A stretch of 64,000 nucleotides of DNA from Neocallimastix lanati (nom. inval.). Lineage: Eukaryota > Neocallimastigomycota > Neocallimastigomycetes > Neocallimastigales > Neocallimastigaceae. The stretch is taken from contig JACVTC010000021.1 in NCBI GenBank assembly GCA_016946835.1, positions 659,501 to 723,500 on the forward strand, written 5' to 3'. Each line of letters starts with the position of its first letter. Within the stretch, counting starts at the first letter, position 1. Positions 45,746 through 57,838 of the stretch are shown here, in pieces. The notes beneath the pieces were generated by a model, which saw nothing but the letters and a program-made list of their open reading frames with translations, searched no databases and was not told where the DNA came from. The translations under genes were made by a program, and so were the position numbers.

Positions 45746-46119
45746 AACCTCTAATTAATATAACAATAAAATAATTATTTTAGTTAAATACTATTGAACT
45801 CTAAATTTAAAAAAATAAAAAAAATAAAAAATAAAATAAAAGAATAAAAGATAAAAAATAAAAAATGAAGAATTACAAATAAAGATAAAAAATATTAAAA
45901 ATAAAAAATATACAATAAAAAAATTAAAAATAAATCAATTAGTAATAAATGAATTTATCTTAATTTACTTTTTTAAAATGTTATATATTATTTCTATTTT
46001 AATTATTATTATTTCTTTTATTTTTAAGTATATATATATTTTAAGTTATATTTTATAATAAGATTTATAAAATGATTTATTTTTTTGTTAATTTTTTTAA
46101 AATTTTAAACAAATTATTA
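45746..46119. other. AT-rich spacer between two decayed genes
   Basis: Low-complexity A/T spacer with AAATAAAA-type repeats near 45810-45930. No gene seen. Confidence 0.6.
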
Positions 46120-48056
46120 AAATATTATCTGATAATTTATCATCATCAACATTATAAGCAGTATTATTGCTTTATCTGGGGATTTTATAGATTCCAAAAA
46201 AACAATTTGGATTTATAATGAACAAACGAAAAATCCTTTATGTTTATATACAACAGGATTTTTTGAAGGTATCATTAGTTGTGAAAAATGTGGTAATTCT
46301 GATAATTATAAATGGTATTTAAATACTGCAGTTGATGATAATAGTATTCAAATTACGTCTGTTTTAGATACGTCAACATGTATATCTATAATGATAATAA
46401 TGAATTAATTTTAAGTTATTGCAGTGATGAATCTGTTTTATATTATGATGATGTATTCAAAAATTTTGAAATAAGTGATAAATGTATTGGTATTATAGAC
46501 GAAAATAATAGTGATAGTTATCCTTATATAAATTTAGAAAATTATGTAACTAATTCAAATATATTATAGGATTTTTCAAATGTTATTCCTAGTAAAGCTG
46601 TTACTCCAACTAAAACTACTACATCTACACCAACAGCTTCATCAATTTGGCTTTATAATGAAAATACTGAACTATGTTTACGTGTTTTTAGATATGAAGG
46701 TAATATTCCAACATATGAAGAATGTGGAAATACAGACGATTTTATATGGTAAAAATCAAAGAAGGTAGTTTTTTCAAATCGAAAGATAATCCTGAATTAT
46801 GTTTAAGAGTTGATGATGAAGATGAAAGCAAAATTATGATGAATAATTGTGATACTAATGCTATTTTCCTTTATAATAATATTTATAAATCTATTGAATG
46901 TAAAAAATGTCCTGACAATTGTATTGATAATCCAAATTTCTCTAATGTTAAAAATGTAAAAAATAAAGTTTCATTATATGATTGTATTAATGAAGTACGC
47001 GATGATCAAATGTGGACTATAAAAAATTCTTTACCTAAATTAAAACCTACTACAACAACTATATATAAACCTTACTCAAACAAGTACCGTTGCATGGATT
47101 TATAATGAAAATAGTAATTTATGTTTATATAGTCCTGATTATGAAAATGGAATTCCAACTTATTCCGAATGCAGAAATCTAGATGATTATAAATGGATTA
47201 TTACAAAAAAGAAAGAAGGTTACTATTTCAAATCTAAAAGTAATTCTGAATTGTGCTTAAAGATGGCTGATGAAAATAAAATTATAATGGGTAAATATGA
47301 TAATAATGCTTTCTTTAATTACAATAATAATTATAAAACAATTATGAGTAAATATTATAATGATTGTTGTGTTGGTAATGAAAAATTACATAGCTACGGG
47401 GTAGCTTTTTATTCAGTTACAAAAAGATCTGTAACTTTATATTATTGTAGTGAAGAAGTAAATGATGATCAAATGTTGCAATTTACAACTTCATTCCCTA
47501 GAAAAATAGTTACTACAACTAGAACTACTACTACTACTACTAATACAATTTCCAAATCAAATCCTACCAGTAATAATAATTCTTGTTGCGGTAAAAATTT
47601 TAACAATAAATCATGTTCAAAAGGTGAATGTTGAAATAAAAATGGTTATTGCGGTACTGGTAGTAATTATTATGGTATAGGATGTCAAACAAGTTACGGC
47701 AGATGTAATGATGGCGGTCATTGTGGCGCTAATTATGGAAAATGTCTTAATAATAAACAATGCTGTAGTCAACATGGTTATTGTGACATTTCAGATGCTT
47801 ATTGTGGATCAAAATGTCAAAGCGAGTTTGGATTGTGCTACGGCTCTCACGATAAATGTGGTGAACAGTATGGTAGGTATAAAGATGATAAATGCTGCAG
47901 TAAATGGTTTATTGTGGTATATCAAGTTAACATTGTAAAAATGGATGCCAACCAAGGTATAGATTATGCAAATAAAAATTTAAATAGTTTGATAAATAAA
48001 TTTTCAAATCTTTACTTATTAAAGTTTTATAAAAATGATCTATTATATAAAAACTA
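46120..48056 (+). pseudogene. Decayed gene: lectin-like repeat protein with three chitin-binding (CBM18) domains
   Basis: After a short signal-like start (SIIALSG) three related modules of about 130-150 residues follow, each opening with a Trp/Cys pattern: TIWIYNEQTKNPLCLYTTG, SIWLYNENTELCLRVFRYEG, TVAWIYNENSNLCLYSPDYE. The spacing of CL...C...W resembles ricin-B-type beta-trefoil lectins. Modules are joined by Thr/Pro/Ser linkers (TPTKTTTSTPTAS; TTTRTTTTTTNTIS). The C-terminus holds three hevein-like CBM18 domains from about 47585 (CCGKNFNNKSCSKGEC; NNKQCCSQHGYCDISDAYCG; KCGEQYGRYKDDKCCS). Frame changes near 46385, 46750, 47085 and 47900 and a TGA at a Cys position in the first CBM18 (near 47632) show it is dead. 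Such cell-wall or extracellular proteins are common in anaerobic fungi. Confidence 0.78.
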
Positions 48057-48059
48057 AAT

Positions 48060-51000
48060 ATAATTCTATCTATTAAAAGCAATAAAAAATATTATACAAA
48101 AAAAAAATTATATTAAAAAAAAAAAAATAAAAAAGTAAAATAAAAAATTATAATTTATTCAATATAAATAATAATTATTATAGTAGATTCCATAGATAGT
48201 TTAGATATAGTATTTTTGGACTATTATATAATAAATTTATAAAAATATTTTTATAAAAGTCAAAAAAAGTAATAAATAAATAAATCAATAAAATAAAAAC
48301 ATAAAAATTAGGTACATTTTCAATCCATATTTTAAAAATTTATATTTTTTAGTTTAGTATTTTTATATATTTATATAGTTAAATTAATAAATAAATATAA
48401 TTTATATTAATAGTTTATATTTTGAAATTTATTTAAATATTTAAAATATGAAATAATAATAAATTCGGTTTTCGAAGGACAACTAAATAGTTAATGTTAT
48501 ATAATTATATAAAATAAATTATTAATTTATTAAAAAATATAGATATATTGGATATCTTAATTTTTATCAAGATAGTATATATTATTAATATTTTTTTATA
48601 ATAATTAATTATTCATTAAAATGAAGCTGATATATATGAAAAATTTATTAAATTTAAAAAAGAAATTTATTATTATTAATTGAATTAATAAACTCTTTAT
48701 TAAAGTATAAATGGATTAAATTAATGGCAAAATTTGTAAAAATATTTTAAATTTATAATTAATTATTTCTCATTAAGTTTGATCAAATATTATTACTAAA
48801 TAAAAATTAATAAAATTTTTATAACTAAAAATAATTTATTTATTAATTTAATTTTATATAAAAAGAATTAAATAAATTGAAATAAATTAGCTAAATTGTA
48901 AATAAAATTAATTTATATGTAAATACTAGTTTAACAAATTTAATTCTGTTTTCTATATATATATTTTTGGTAATATTCTTGTAATATTTAGCAATGGTTT
49001 TATCTTATCAAAATTTTAATAATGTACAAATTGTAATTATTTTTTTGATTTTCTAATTTATAATATACATTAAGTTATATTTATTTAATATATCTTTATT
49101 TAAAAAATACCTTATTTTTTTATTTCTTAATGTTTCTTTATTTATAATTAAATGTTAGTAGGATATAATTATCATCACTTTTATTAATATTTCTATCAAT
49201 TCATTTATTGAATTAATTTTTTTATTTATTTGATTTTTATTATTATGTGAGTAAGAATTTTAGAATAAAATAAACTTATTATACGATTATTTACTTGAGG
49301 AATGTAATTTTCATTCTGAAAAATAATTTAATTAATGTTAAAGAACATTTTGCTATAAATATCATTTTACAGACAAGAACAATAAATTTATTGTTTCCTA
49401 TTAACAAATTTTTTAATTCAAAATATGGAGAGATACAGTATTTTGATTAACAAATTATTATTTATTTAAGAAATTAAATTGACTCTAGATTTTGTATCTT
49501 GATTGTTGGCTAATAATTTGAAAACTTTAGTTTTAAATATCAAAATATTCTATTTAAGGAAATTAGATAGATATAGAAGTAAGATATATTATTATTCAAA
49601 GATTTGGGTTTTATTTTTCTTTATTATATAAGAATAAGTTATAATAATAAAATAAGTTATTATTTATATATTGTTTTACTTTAAAATTCTTTCATAAATA
49701 TTCCAATTTCTTTATTCTTTTTAGTATTAATTTCATTTTGTTTTTGCTCTATTTCTTTTACGTTTTCATTATTACTTGACTCTTTATGAATTAACTATTG
49801 TTAATGAATGCATTATTTTTTCTAATATTTTATCCATTTTTAGAGCTTGAAATAATTGAATTTTATTACCATAAATCGTTATTTTTATGTTTCACTTTTG
49901 TAATAGGGTTATTTTTACTATATTTTAATTATATTAATTTAAATTTAGCATTATTTGAAGATTTTCAATATCATAAATGCTATGAATGATGTTCTTTTGA
50001 TTTAAAAAATATTAACATATCGCAAAAAAAAAATATCCAATAATTCAAATATAATATGAATTAACTTGTTCATCAAAGAATATAATTCACATTGTTCAGT
50101 TAGTTTATTTAGATTAAGCTTTGTGTTTTCTTTAATGTGGCCAATACACCATTTTGTGAAAAAATGGAAGAATAATTCGGTAATCATATAAATTAATTTT
50201 AACTTCTCAGTTTCCTTATTACAATTATATATTAATTGAATTTGTTATAATAATAAAACTGATAGAGTAATAATAATAGTTCTCTCAAAATTTTGTATAT
50301 AATCTTTAAATAAATAATTTACATTAAAAAAAATTTATTAACTTTTGAGTCTGGGAAAATATTTCAAATATTTTAACAAGAATAAGCATTTCCAGAAGTA
50401 TCTGAGTCTGAGTGATAATATACGTAATATGACCATACTATCTATTAATAGTATTTTGTTGCCGCGAACAACAATTGCAATTTCTCTACCATTAAAATAA
50501 ACCAGTTGCTTCCTTACAGATTATTGTGGATAAATTTATTTTATTTTATTATTTTAAATATAATTATATTATTAACAAATATATATTTTAAATTAATTCA
50601 TTAATAATCTGCTGATGATAAATTTGTGTGTGTATATCATTTGTTTGATTGAATAATAAAATAAATTTTTTTTTAATCACTATGCTTAAATATATATATT
50701 ATTATATTACTATATTATATTATTTAAAGAATTTATTATAATTAATTCTATATTTTATGGAGATTATTATCTTTAATATAATAAAATAAAATTATTAATA
50801 TTATATGAAACAAAAACAAAAATAAGAATAAACATTTTTGCAGTGAAATGTCTAATCAGATTTAATAATCAACTCAATTTAAAATAAAGTAATTTTTCAT
50901 TTTATTAACTATTAACTTTATAATAAAATTGTTACATTTTGATAAAAAATGTTGCATTTTTTTTTAGACTTAGAGAAAATTTTATTTAATTTATAATAAT

Positions 51001-51060
51001 AAATTTATATATTTTAAATGAAAAATAAAAAATAAAATATATGAAATGAAATATTATATA
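48060..51060. other. 3 kb of AT-rich sequence without a recognised gene
   Basis: No long frame is seen. A plus-strand frame at 49798-49989 is hydrophobic low complexity. A minus-strand frame at 50002-50187 reads MITELFFHFFTKWCIGHIKE, which faintly recalls the FTKW segment of retroelement integrases, but nothing else supports it. More balanced patches occur near 50350-50530 with no assignment. Confidence 0.5.
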
Positions 51061-51069
51061 TAATATAAT

Positions 51070-51480
51070 TATAAAATTTCATTAGAAGAAATAGTTCCCA
51101 ACTTTTCCCATTCACCGATGAAACACCACTTCCATTATTGCGAGTAATAATTTCAAATTAATCTTTATCAGATCTTTCATTGGGAGGTGATAATCCATGC
51201 TTTTTCATTTCGACGTCGGCGCTCTTAGCAACGGTAGATTCAATGGAATACCATTTCATCATCAATCTAGAAGATCGACAAATTAATGGTATTACTTTTG
51301 TTAGGAACTCCGTGATACAAAATAAGGAATAGTCGATGAAGTTGAACTTTGTTTAAAAATATTGTCAAGTAATTGTCTTCATTCCTCATCATTAAATTTA
51401 ATTTTTTTATATATTGAACTCCCGCAAAGAGGAGCATATAAAAATGTTGCAATAATGCTTTTTTAGCAATATTTATAATG
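51070..51480 (-). pseudogene. Decayed coding-like segment, family not recognised
   Basis: The minus strand reads peptide-like pieces in changing frames, for example STVAKSADVEMKKHGLSPPN and ITRNNGSGVSSVNGKSWE. Base composition is less AT-rich than the surroundings. The segment shares a short stretch (around ATTTCGACGTCGGCGCTCTTAGC, 51207-51229) with the poly(A)-tailed insert near 23855. It may be a relic of the same dispersed sequence. Confidence 0.35.
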
Positions 51481-52249
51481 CTTCAATTACATTATATGTT
51501 CATAGATATTTCTATATATTAAATAAATTTTTAAAAATATAAGTCCCATTAATCTCTTAAAAGGAATAGAAATTCTTAGATTAAGAATTTAAGAAATACT
51601 ATTAAATAAAATATATATTAATTTAAATTAATTATTATATTAAAATTATATTATTTTAATATATTAATTATAAAATCTTTATTTTTTTTATAATAATCAA
51701 TAGTAATATTTGGATATTTAATTCCTATTTTATTCTAGAGTATTAATTTTATTCTTTCATAATAATTTATGTTATATTTTAAACTAATTATATCTATATA
51801 ATAATTGAAAATGAATATATTTGTAATAAAAATTTTGATACAATTAATATAAATAAAATTTTTAAAGTATTTTTTTATAAAAATATATAGAATATATTAC
51901 AAATCGAAACATTTGATTAGTAATATATTCTATTTACATATTATTTTATTAATCATTAGTTATAAAGGTTTTACATTAGTTATTTATTTTATTTGATATT
52001 TTTATTTATATTTATTACTTTCAACGTTGTTATTAAAATTTGTTAAGTCTAATTATAAAATTTATTATTTAATTATTAATATTTTATTAATTATTTATAT
52101 AATACAATTATTACCATAATTATTATTGCAATAATCATAAATTATTATCGTATATTACAATATGATATAATGGGTCAAAATATAATTATATATGTATTTA
52201 TAAATTATATATTTACTGTTTAAATTATTTAACTAAATTAATTTACTAA
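51481..52249. other. AT-rich stretch with no recognised gene
   Basis: A/T low-complexity sequence only. Confidence 0.6.
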
Positions 52250-53130
52250 TTTACTACACAGCTTTGTAACTTAGAAAACTAAGTAATAGACTGTTACCTC
52301 TCCATAATTAAATATCCAGTAGTAGATTTTCTTGTTTCAGAATAACTACTAAAATCTGCATCTTTAAACATTTAATTCACAATCTTATGTTAATTTTAAA
52401 ATTTAATTTGGTTTAGCTTATAAATATCAAAATATTTTAATTACATTTAACCAATATTCACAATTTGGATTATGAGATTTAATTGAAACTTTACATACCA
52501 TATTTGTAGCTATTTTAAATTTGTCTATATTATATCTTTTAAATATATTATTTAGGTATCTTTTCATATTTAATAAGTATTTATCATTTTACTTTTCAAA
52601 TTTTATTCCTTTTATGTATTTACTAATCTTATGTCTGTTATATTGAATCTTTTCTTTAATAATTTCTTTTAATTATTTATTTCATTTATTTCTCCATTGA
52701 GTAATATCGTCAATTTAAATTATTAAAATACAAATTACTTAACTTATTTATTTCAACATATATACATAGTTCACTTTTATATCTTGTGAAATTAATTTTG
52801 GTTAATTCTTTATTTAAGTATTATAGAATAATTCAATTATCATTTAGACTACTTCAAACTAGATAAACCTTTTCAATTTCCAATAACCTTCAGCTTTCTC
52901 TGAAATTTTCAAGTGTATTGTTTCTTCTAATTAAGAATTTAATATGCTACTCTGACATCAATTTGATAAATTAACTGTTTTTAGATATAAAGAAAATTTT
53001 GTAATAATGTTGATGAAAATCTCTATTAATAATTTATTCTACATTCTTGAGTGCCATTAAAAGTGCTTATAGTTATTTTCTCCTTTAAAATTTAATTTGA
53101 GAATTTACATCAATTCGTGGGGCATCCGGT
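52250..53130 (-). mobile_element. Ty1/copia relic G: RT/RNase H region
   Basis: On the minus strand near 52310-52375 the copia RNase H motif is clear: DADFSSYSETRKSTTGYLIM. Upstream on the same strand, to about 53130, weak RT-like pieces follow (INFTRYKSELCIYVEINK). It is very degraded, with many breaks, the oldest-looking copia copy here. Confidence 0.6.
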
Positions 53131-53936
53131 GGAACTTTATATTTTAATTCGTATATATTTTTTTTTCATACCTTTTATTCCTTTCTGCTTTTTTCTTTCA
53201 ATATTTAACATTTTTATAATTTAATAGAACTCATTTTTTATTAGTACTAAAAAATTCACCCTAAGTACTTAATTCAACAATTTATATTTTATTTGAATTA
53301 TTTTCATTTTCTTCATTTTTATATTTTCTTTTGAAATTTACTTTTACATGGTCTTCCATATTATCATCTATTTTAATATTATTGAACTTTATTTATTAAG
53401 TGGTTTTTATATTTTGCCTATATTTTTATCTATAATTTATTTGTATTATTGTTTTTATTATTATCTTTAACACTTAACAGTATTATTTTAATTATTATTT
53501 TTAATTTTATTTTATTATTCTTTTTATTTTTATTAATAATATTTATTCTATTATTTACACTTTTATTCTTATTTTAATTTTTTAATTATTCTTTTATTTA
53601 AATCTTTAATTTCTTTACTAAAATTACAATAATTCTAGTATACTCGGATTTTTTATTTTTTATTTTTTCATTATTTTTATCAGTTTCATCATTTAAAGAT
53701 AAAAAATTCATAATAATTTAATTTGGTTATCAACTATTTCATAATCTTTTAACGTTTTGTCTTCATTTAATTACCTACCTCACTTTTATTTAATATTTAT
53801 TTATTATTATTATTATTAGATATATTTTCTTTAGTTTTGTCAATTGCTATTGATAGTTTATCATCATTGGAAGATTTTTTATTATCTTCTGTATTTTTTA
53901 TTTTTATTTTTTATTAATTTTATTCTTTTTCTTGAT
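53131..53936. other. Low-complexity region, Asn-rich on the minus strand
   Basis: No domain recognised. Minus-strand reading gives Lys/Asn/Glu-rich fragments of the type found in gag or pol linkers, so it may belong to relic G. Confidence 0.4.
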
Positions 53937-54215
53937 TTAAATATTTTTAAGTACCGAACTGAGGAGAGTACCGTAAATTGAAATATTATTATAATATACT
54001 CTTAATAATTCTCTTAATGTAGGTGAAACAATACCTGTTATTATATTATGTCCCAATATAACAAGTATTTCATTATGATTATAATAAATATTAATATTCT
54101 TTAAAACCTTTATTTCTTTTACCATAACATTAAAATTATTTTTATTACTTATTTTAATAGTTTTCTTTCTGTCATTAGGATCTTTAATGTAAGGGTTAAA
54201 AATAATTAGAGTCAT
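53937..54215 (-). pseudogene. Relic of an ABCA-type ABC transporter nucleotide-binding domain
   Basis: The 92-codon minus-strand frame reads KEIKVLKNINIYYNHNEILV, then ILGHN, then IITGIVSPTLRELLRVYYNN and ISIYGT. ABCA transporters have just this layout: a beta-strand region, LGHNGAGKTT (Walker A), then L.G...PT.G...I.G. Here the GAGKTT of Walker A and the bases after it are missing, so the sequence jumps from LGHN to the ITG segment. ABCA pumps are numerous in anaerobic fungi. It is a short dead scrap; no other transporter part was found nearby. The assignment rests on this one pattern. Confidence 0.5.
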
Positions 54216-55135
54216 TCATTTTTCGTGTTTTTTTTAAATAATAGTCAGTAATAAAGAGATTCTCTTATTTTGCAGAAGTTATTTCCTTGAGATATAACAT
54301 TGTTAAACCACATGACAATGAATAAAAAAAATTAATTATAACATCCTTTTTTCATACTTATTTACTAAATATTTTATATATATTTATTATTATTCTTCTT
54401 AAATAAATATTTAATTAAATAAATTAAATGACATTGGTGAAAATATAAATATTGTGCAATAAATATTTAAAAAATAAATATAAAAAAATAAATTCCTATG
54501 ATTAAAATAGTAATAATATTCCCAATTGGACTTACTGACTTTGGATTTATTAATGATAGTAGAAAGAATAAAAGAAAAGTAACAACAGGATAAACTATAA
54601 ATAATTAATAAATCATAATAAACTCTGGTAAATATACATGTAAAATACTAAAATCATTGTCACGATAATTGAAATTTATAATAATAAAATAGGTTAGAGC
54701 CAAAAATAATCAAAAAATTTGAATTAGTTAAAATCCAATAATCATTATCAATACATTTATTTTTGTTTCTTTCTTTTTGTACTTTTTGTACTATTAATTG
54801 AACTAGTAAATTACAAATACAAGAAATATTATAGAAAAGGATAAACAAGGTACTAATTATTGAACACTATTTCCTTTTTGTTTTTATATAAAAGTCTATC
54901 CAGAAGTGTGTAACTAATATCAAAATTTTGACTATTTGGAGATAGCAATTTTATGATAGATTAATTTATAATCTATGGATAGTAAATGATATTTTAAAAT
55001 TTATCATTTAAACTGTTATAATATAAATAATATCAAAATACATTTTATTTTCATAGTTAAATTCAAAATAAAGTGTATTCTATTAATAATATAAGAGAAA
55101 TAGAATAATAAAGTAAATAGTAATCCCCAATTTCT
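54216..55135. other. AT-rich stretch with no recognised gene
   Basis: No supported frame. A short frame at 54660-54848 on the minus strand is low complexity. Confidence 0.6.
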
Positions 55136-55197
55136 TTTCAAAAATAAAATGAATAAGAAAGATTTGAATCTTTCTTAATCATTTTATTTTTTGAAAT
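55136..55197. repeat. Near-perfect hairpin with arms of about 29 bp
   Basis: AAAATGAATAAGAAAGATT is followed after two bases by AATCTTTCTTAATCATTTT, and the pairing extends outward through TTTCAAAAATA and TATTTTTTGAAA. It could be the core of a small foldback element or a transcribed hairpin. Confidence 0.75.
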
Positions 55198-56224
55198 AGT
55201 TTTTTTTATTTTTATTTAACATTATATCTATTTATTTGTTGATTTATTTATATTTATCTATTTATTTTTTTGAATAACAATTTTTAATTTTCATTTATAC
55301 TTATTTTTTATATTTTTATTTTTATTATATTCTATTTTTTTTTTCCATATATGATTTTAAGATTTATATAATTTTTAATAAAATTAATTATTAAATGATT
55401 AATTCCTTAATTTTTATTTTTATTATTTTTATAATTTTGTTATTAATTATATTACTATTATTATTATTTTTTTATATATAATTATTTAAAATTATTTAAT
55501 ATTGTTGGAAAAAGTAAATAAAATTGTATAGGAATGTAAATTATGTATTTGAAAATTTATAATTTATCTTAGCATTATATGTATTATTAAAAATTTTATT
55601 ATATATTTATTTTATATTTAATTTAAAATTTATAAATTATGAGCAATATTCATCTAAAAAGAAAATACATAAAAAGAAAAATATAAATAATTTTGAGAAG
55701 GTGACTTGTATAAACAGAAGAAATAATTATAATGAAGGTTTATTAATAAATGGTGAACAATTTCTTAATTTATTTATAATATTTGAAATATAATTTATTT
55801 ATGTATTAAATAAAATTATTAATAAAAATTATTTTTTATTTTTTAATAAAGGTAATTATATAATAAATAAAAAATATTTTCAAAATATTATAATTAAAAG
55901 CTGTAGATCTTTTCTTATAAGGATGAAACTAACTTTAATGTGACATATGATATAAAATGTTTTATTTGGAAATGAATCTTGATTAATTGAAATTACTTTT
56001 TATTAAGTCTTTTTTAATTAATTATAAAAATAGCTTTATTATAAATTATAAAAATAGAACATAATTTTGGTACACTTATGGGTCAACCCATATTACACCA
56101 ATTAAAAAATATTTAACAAATATGTTTAAAAACAAAATAAAATAAAAATCTATGTAAAATAAATAAACTAAAATTAAACTTCCTCCTAAAGTTTACATTT
56201 TTATAATCTTTAAATTTAGTTAAT
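55198..56224. other. AT-rich stretch with no recognised gene
   Basis: A/T low-complexity sequence. The part next to relic F may contain its 3' LTR, which was not identified. Confidence 0.5.
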
Positions 56225-57290
56225 TAAAATTTTGAAAGGATATTATTTCTAAATTTTGTCATAAATGGTCCACTTAAATATTTGGTAAAACTATCCCCTA
56301 AGCTTAATTGTGATTTTACACGTTTTGAATTAATAATTTTACCTTTCACTAATTCTTTTATTTTATGATATCTAATATCAATGTGCTTAGACTTTGGGTT
56401 TATCATTTATTATTAGCAATTATAAGTATCAGCTTGATTATCAACATTAATTATTAATTTACCTTATTTTATTTTTAATTCATTAAATATAGCTTTATAT
56501 CAATAAGCCTCTTTAACACATTCAATGATTGCGAAATATTCACTCTCAAATATAGATAAAGCTATATTTTTGCAATTTGGAAAACCAAGTAGTAGGACCA
56601 GTACCTATTTTAATTAGAATACCTGTGGTAGATTTTCTTGTGCCTTTATCACCACCATAGTCAACATCTACAAAAATTTCTAAATTATTTTCTTTATTAA
56701 ATTTAAATCCATAATTAAGATTACCTTTTAGATATTTTATTATGCACTTAACGTTTTTCCAATCTTAAGAATTGGAATTGTAGTTTTTCTAGATGCGTTC
56801 GTGACACCAAATAAAATATCAGGTATTATGGAATAATAAACTTCCAATTGCTTGTCGATATTTTGTTGAGTTGAATTGTTTCTTTCTTAAATTTGAAAAT
56901 TGGTTGAGGAGTGGGAAACTGGTTTACATTCCTTCATATTAAACCTGTCTAGAATATCATCTAAATTATTTTCTTTAATGTAATAAATAAACGTCATTGT
57001 ATTTTTCAAATTTTATACCAGTAATATAACTTTGCATAACCTAAATCAGTTAATTTAAAAATTTTACTTAGTAATTCTTTATTTTTAAAATCTTTTTTTC
57101 TTCAACTGTTAATAGGATATCATCTACATATAACCAAGTATACATACTATTTTACCTTGGTTATTTGATTTGGTCTAAACACATGGATATCTTATTGAAC
57201 ATTTGAGTTTTAGTTCTAGTAAAGTATCATTTAGCTTATCGTTCCAAGCACGTCCACTTGTTTTAACCTATAAAATGTCTTATTTAACTT
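56225..57290 (-). mobile_element. Ty1/copia relic F: RT-RNase H end of pol
   Basis: The minus strand carries the C-terminus of copia RNase H (KSKHIDIRYHKIKELVKGKI, then LGDSFTKYLSGP at 56224-56406) and, to its right, earlier RNase H and RT pieces (VDVDYGGDKGTRKSTTGILI near 56630-56680). It is broken with many breaks. It is better preserved than relic G. Confidence 0.75.
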
Positions 57291-57355
57291 CTAAAAACCA
57301 TTTTTATTTTTATCGCAACTTTCTGGAATATTAATAATAAAATAATTAGTATTAA

Positions 57356-57838
57356 TGATATAGTTTTTATTATTCCAACATAAATTAATGTCATAAATCA
57401 AATTTAAATCTAATGATTTTTTAATATTTTAAATATGTGGCTTTCTTTCTAAATATTAATTATATTTATAATTAATAAAAAATTTTATTGCATAAATCAA
57501 TTTTTAATTATATTCTTATTATTTTATATTTATATTTATATAGATATTAAATATTCCCTTAAATAGTAATTATATATATTTACAACTAATTAAATAGTTA
57601 ATTAATAACATAAAAATAAAACATTTCTCAAAATAACGAGAAGTGTAAGTAAATGTGTAATTGAAAGTATATGAAAGTTGTTAGATAGTTTTTAAATGTG
57701 TAGTCAACTATAATCATTTTACTTGAATAAATATATGTAATCTTAATAATTAAAAAAAATAAATAAATGAATAATACTTTAATAAATTTAATAAATAAAT
57801 TCCAATAATAGTACCTCGAACTTTTGAGTTGTATATCA
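57356..57838 (+). repeat. LTR of family D (copy D2), possible 5' LTR of copia element J
   Basis: Starts TGATATAG and ends GAGTTGTATATCA, 483 bp, matching D1 and D3 with internal differences. It lies 334 bp upstream of the copia gag start at 58173, so it may be that element's 5' LTR. No target-site duplication was seen. Confidence 0.7.

Noticed and set aside
37031-48056. Breaks in the host-like genes as sequencing or assembly error
   Set aside because: Retroelement frames of 3.7 and 4.4 kb in the same window are open, and the breaks include clear stop codons, so real decay is more likely; long-read polishing would still be decisive.
49798-49989. Small hydrophobic frame that could be a membrane protein
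   Set aside because: Low-complexity Phe/Leu/Ile composition expected from random AT-rich sequence; no start context or neighbour support.
50002-50187. Possible integrase scrap (FFTKWCIGHIKE)
   Set aside because: A single weak motif with no DDE context; could be chance.
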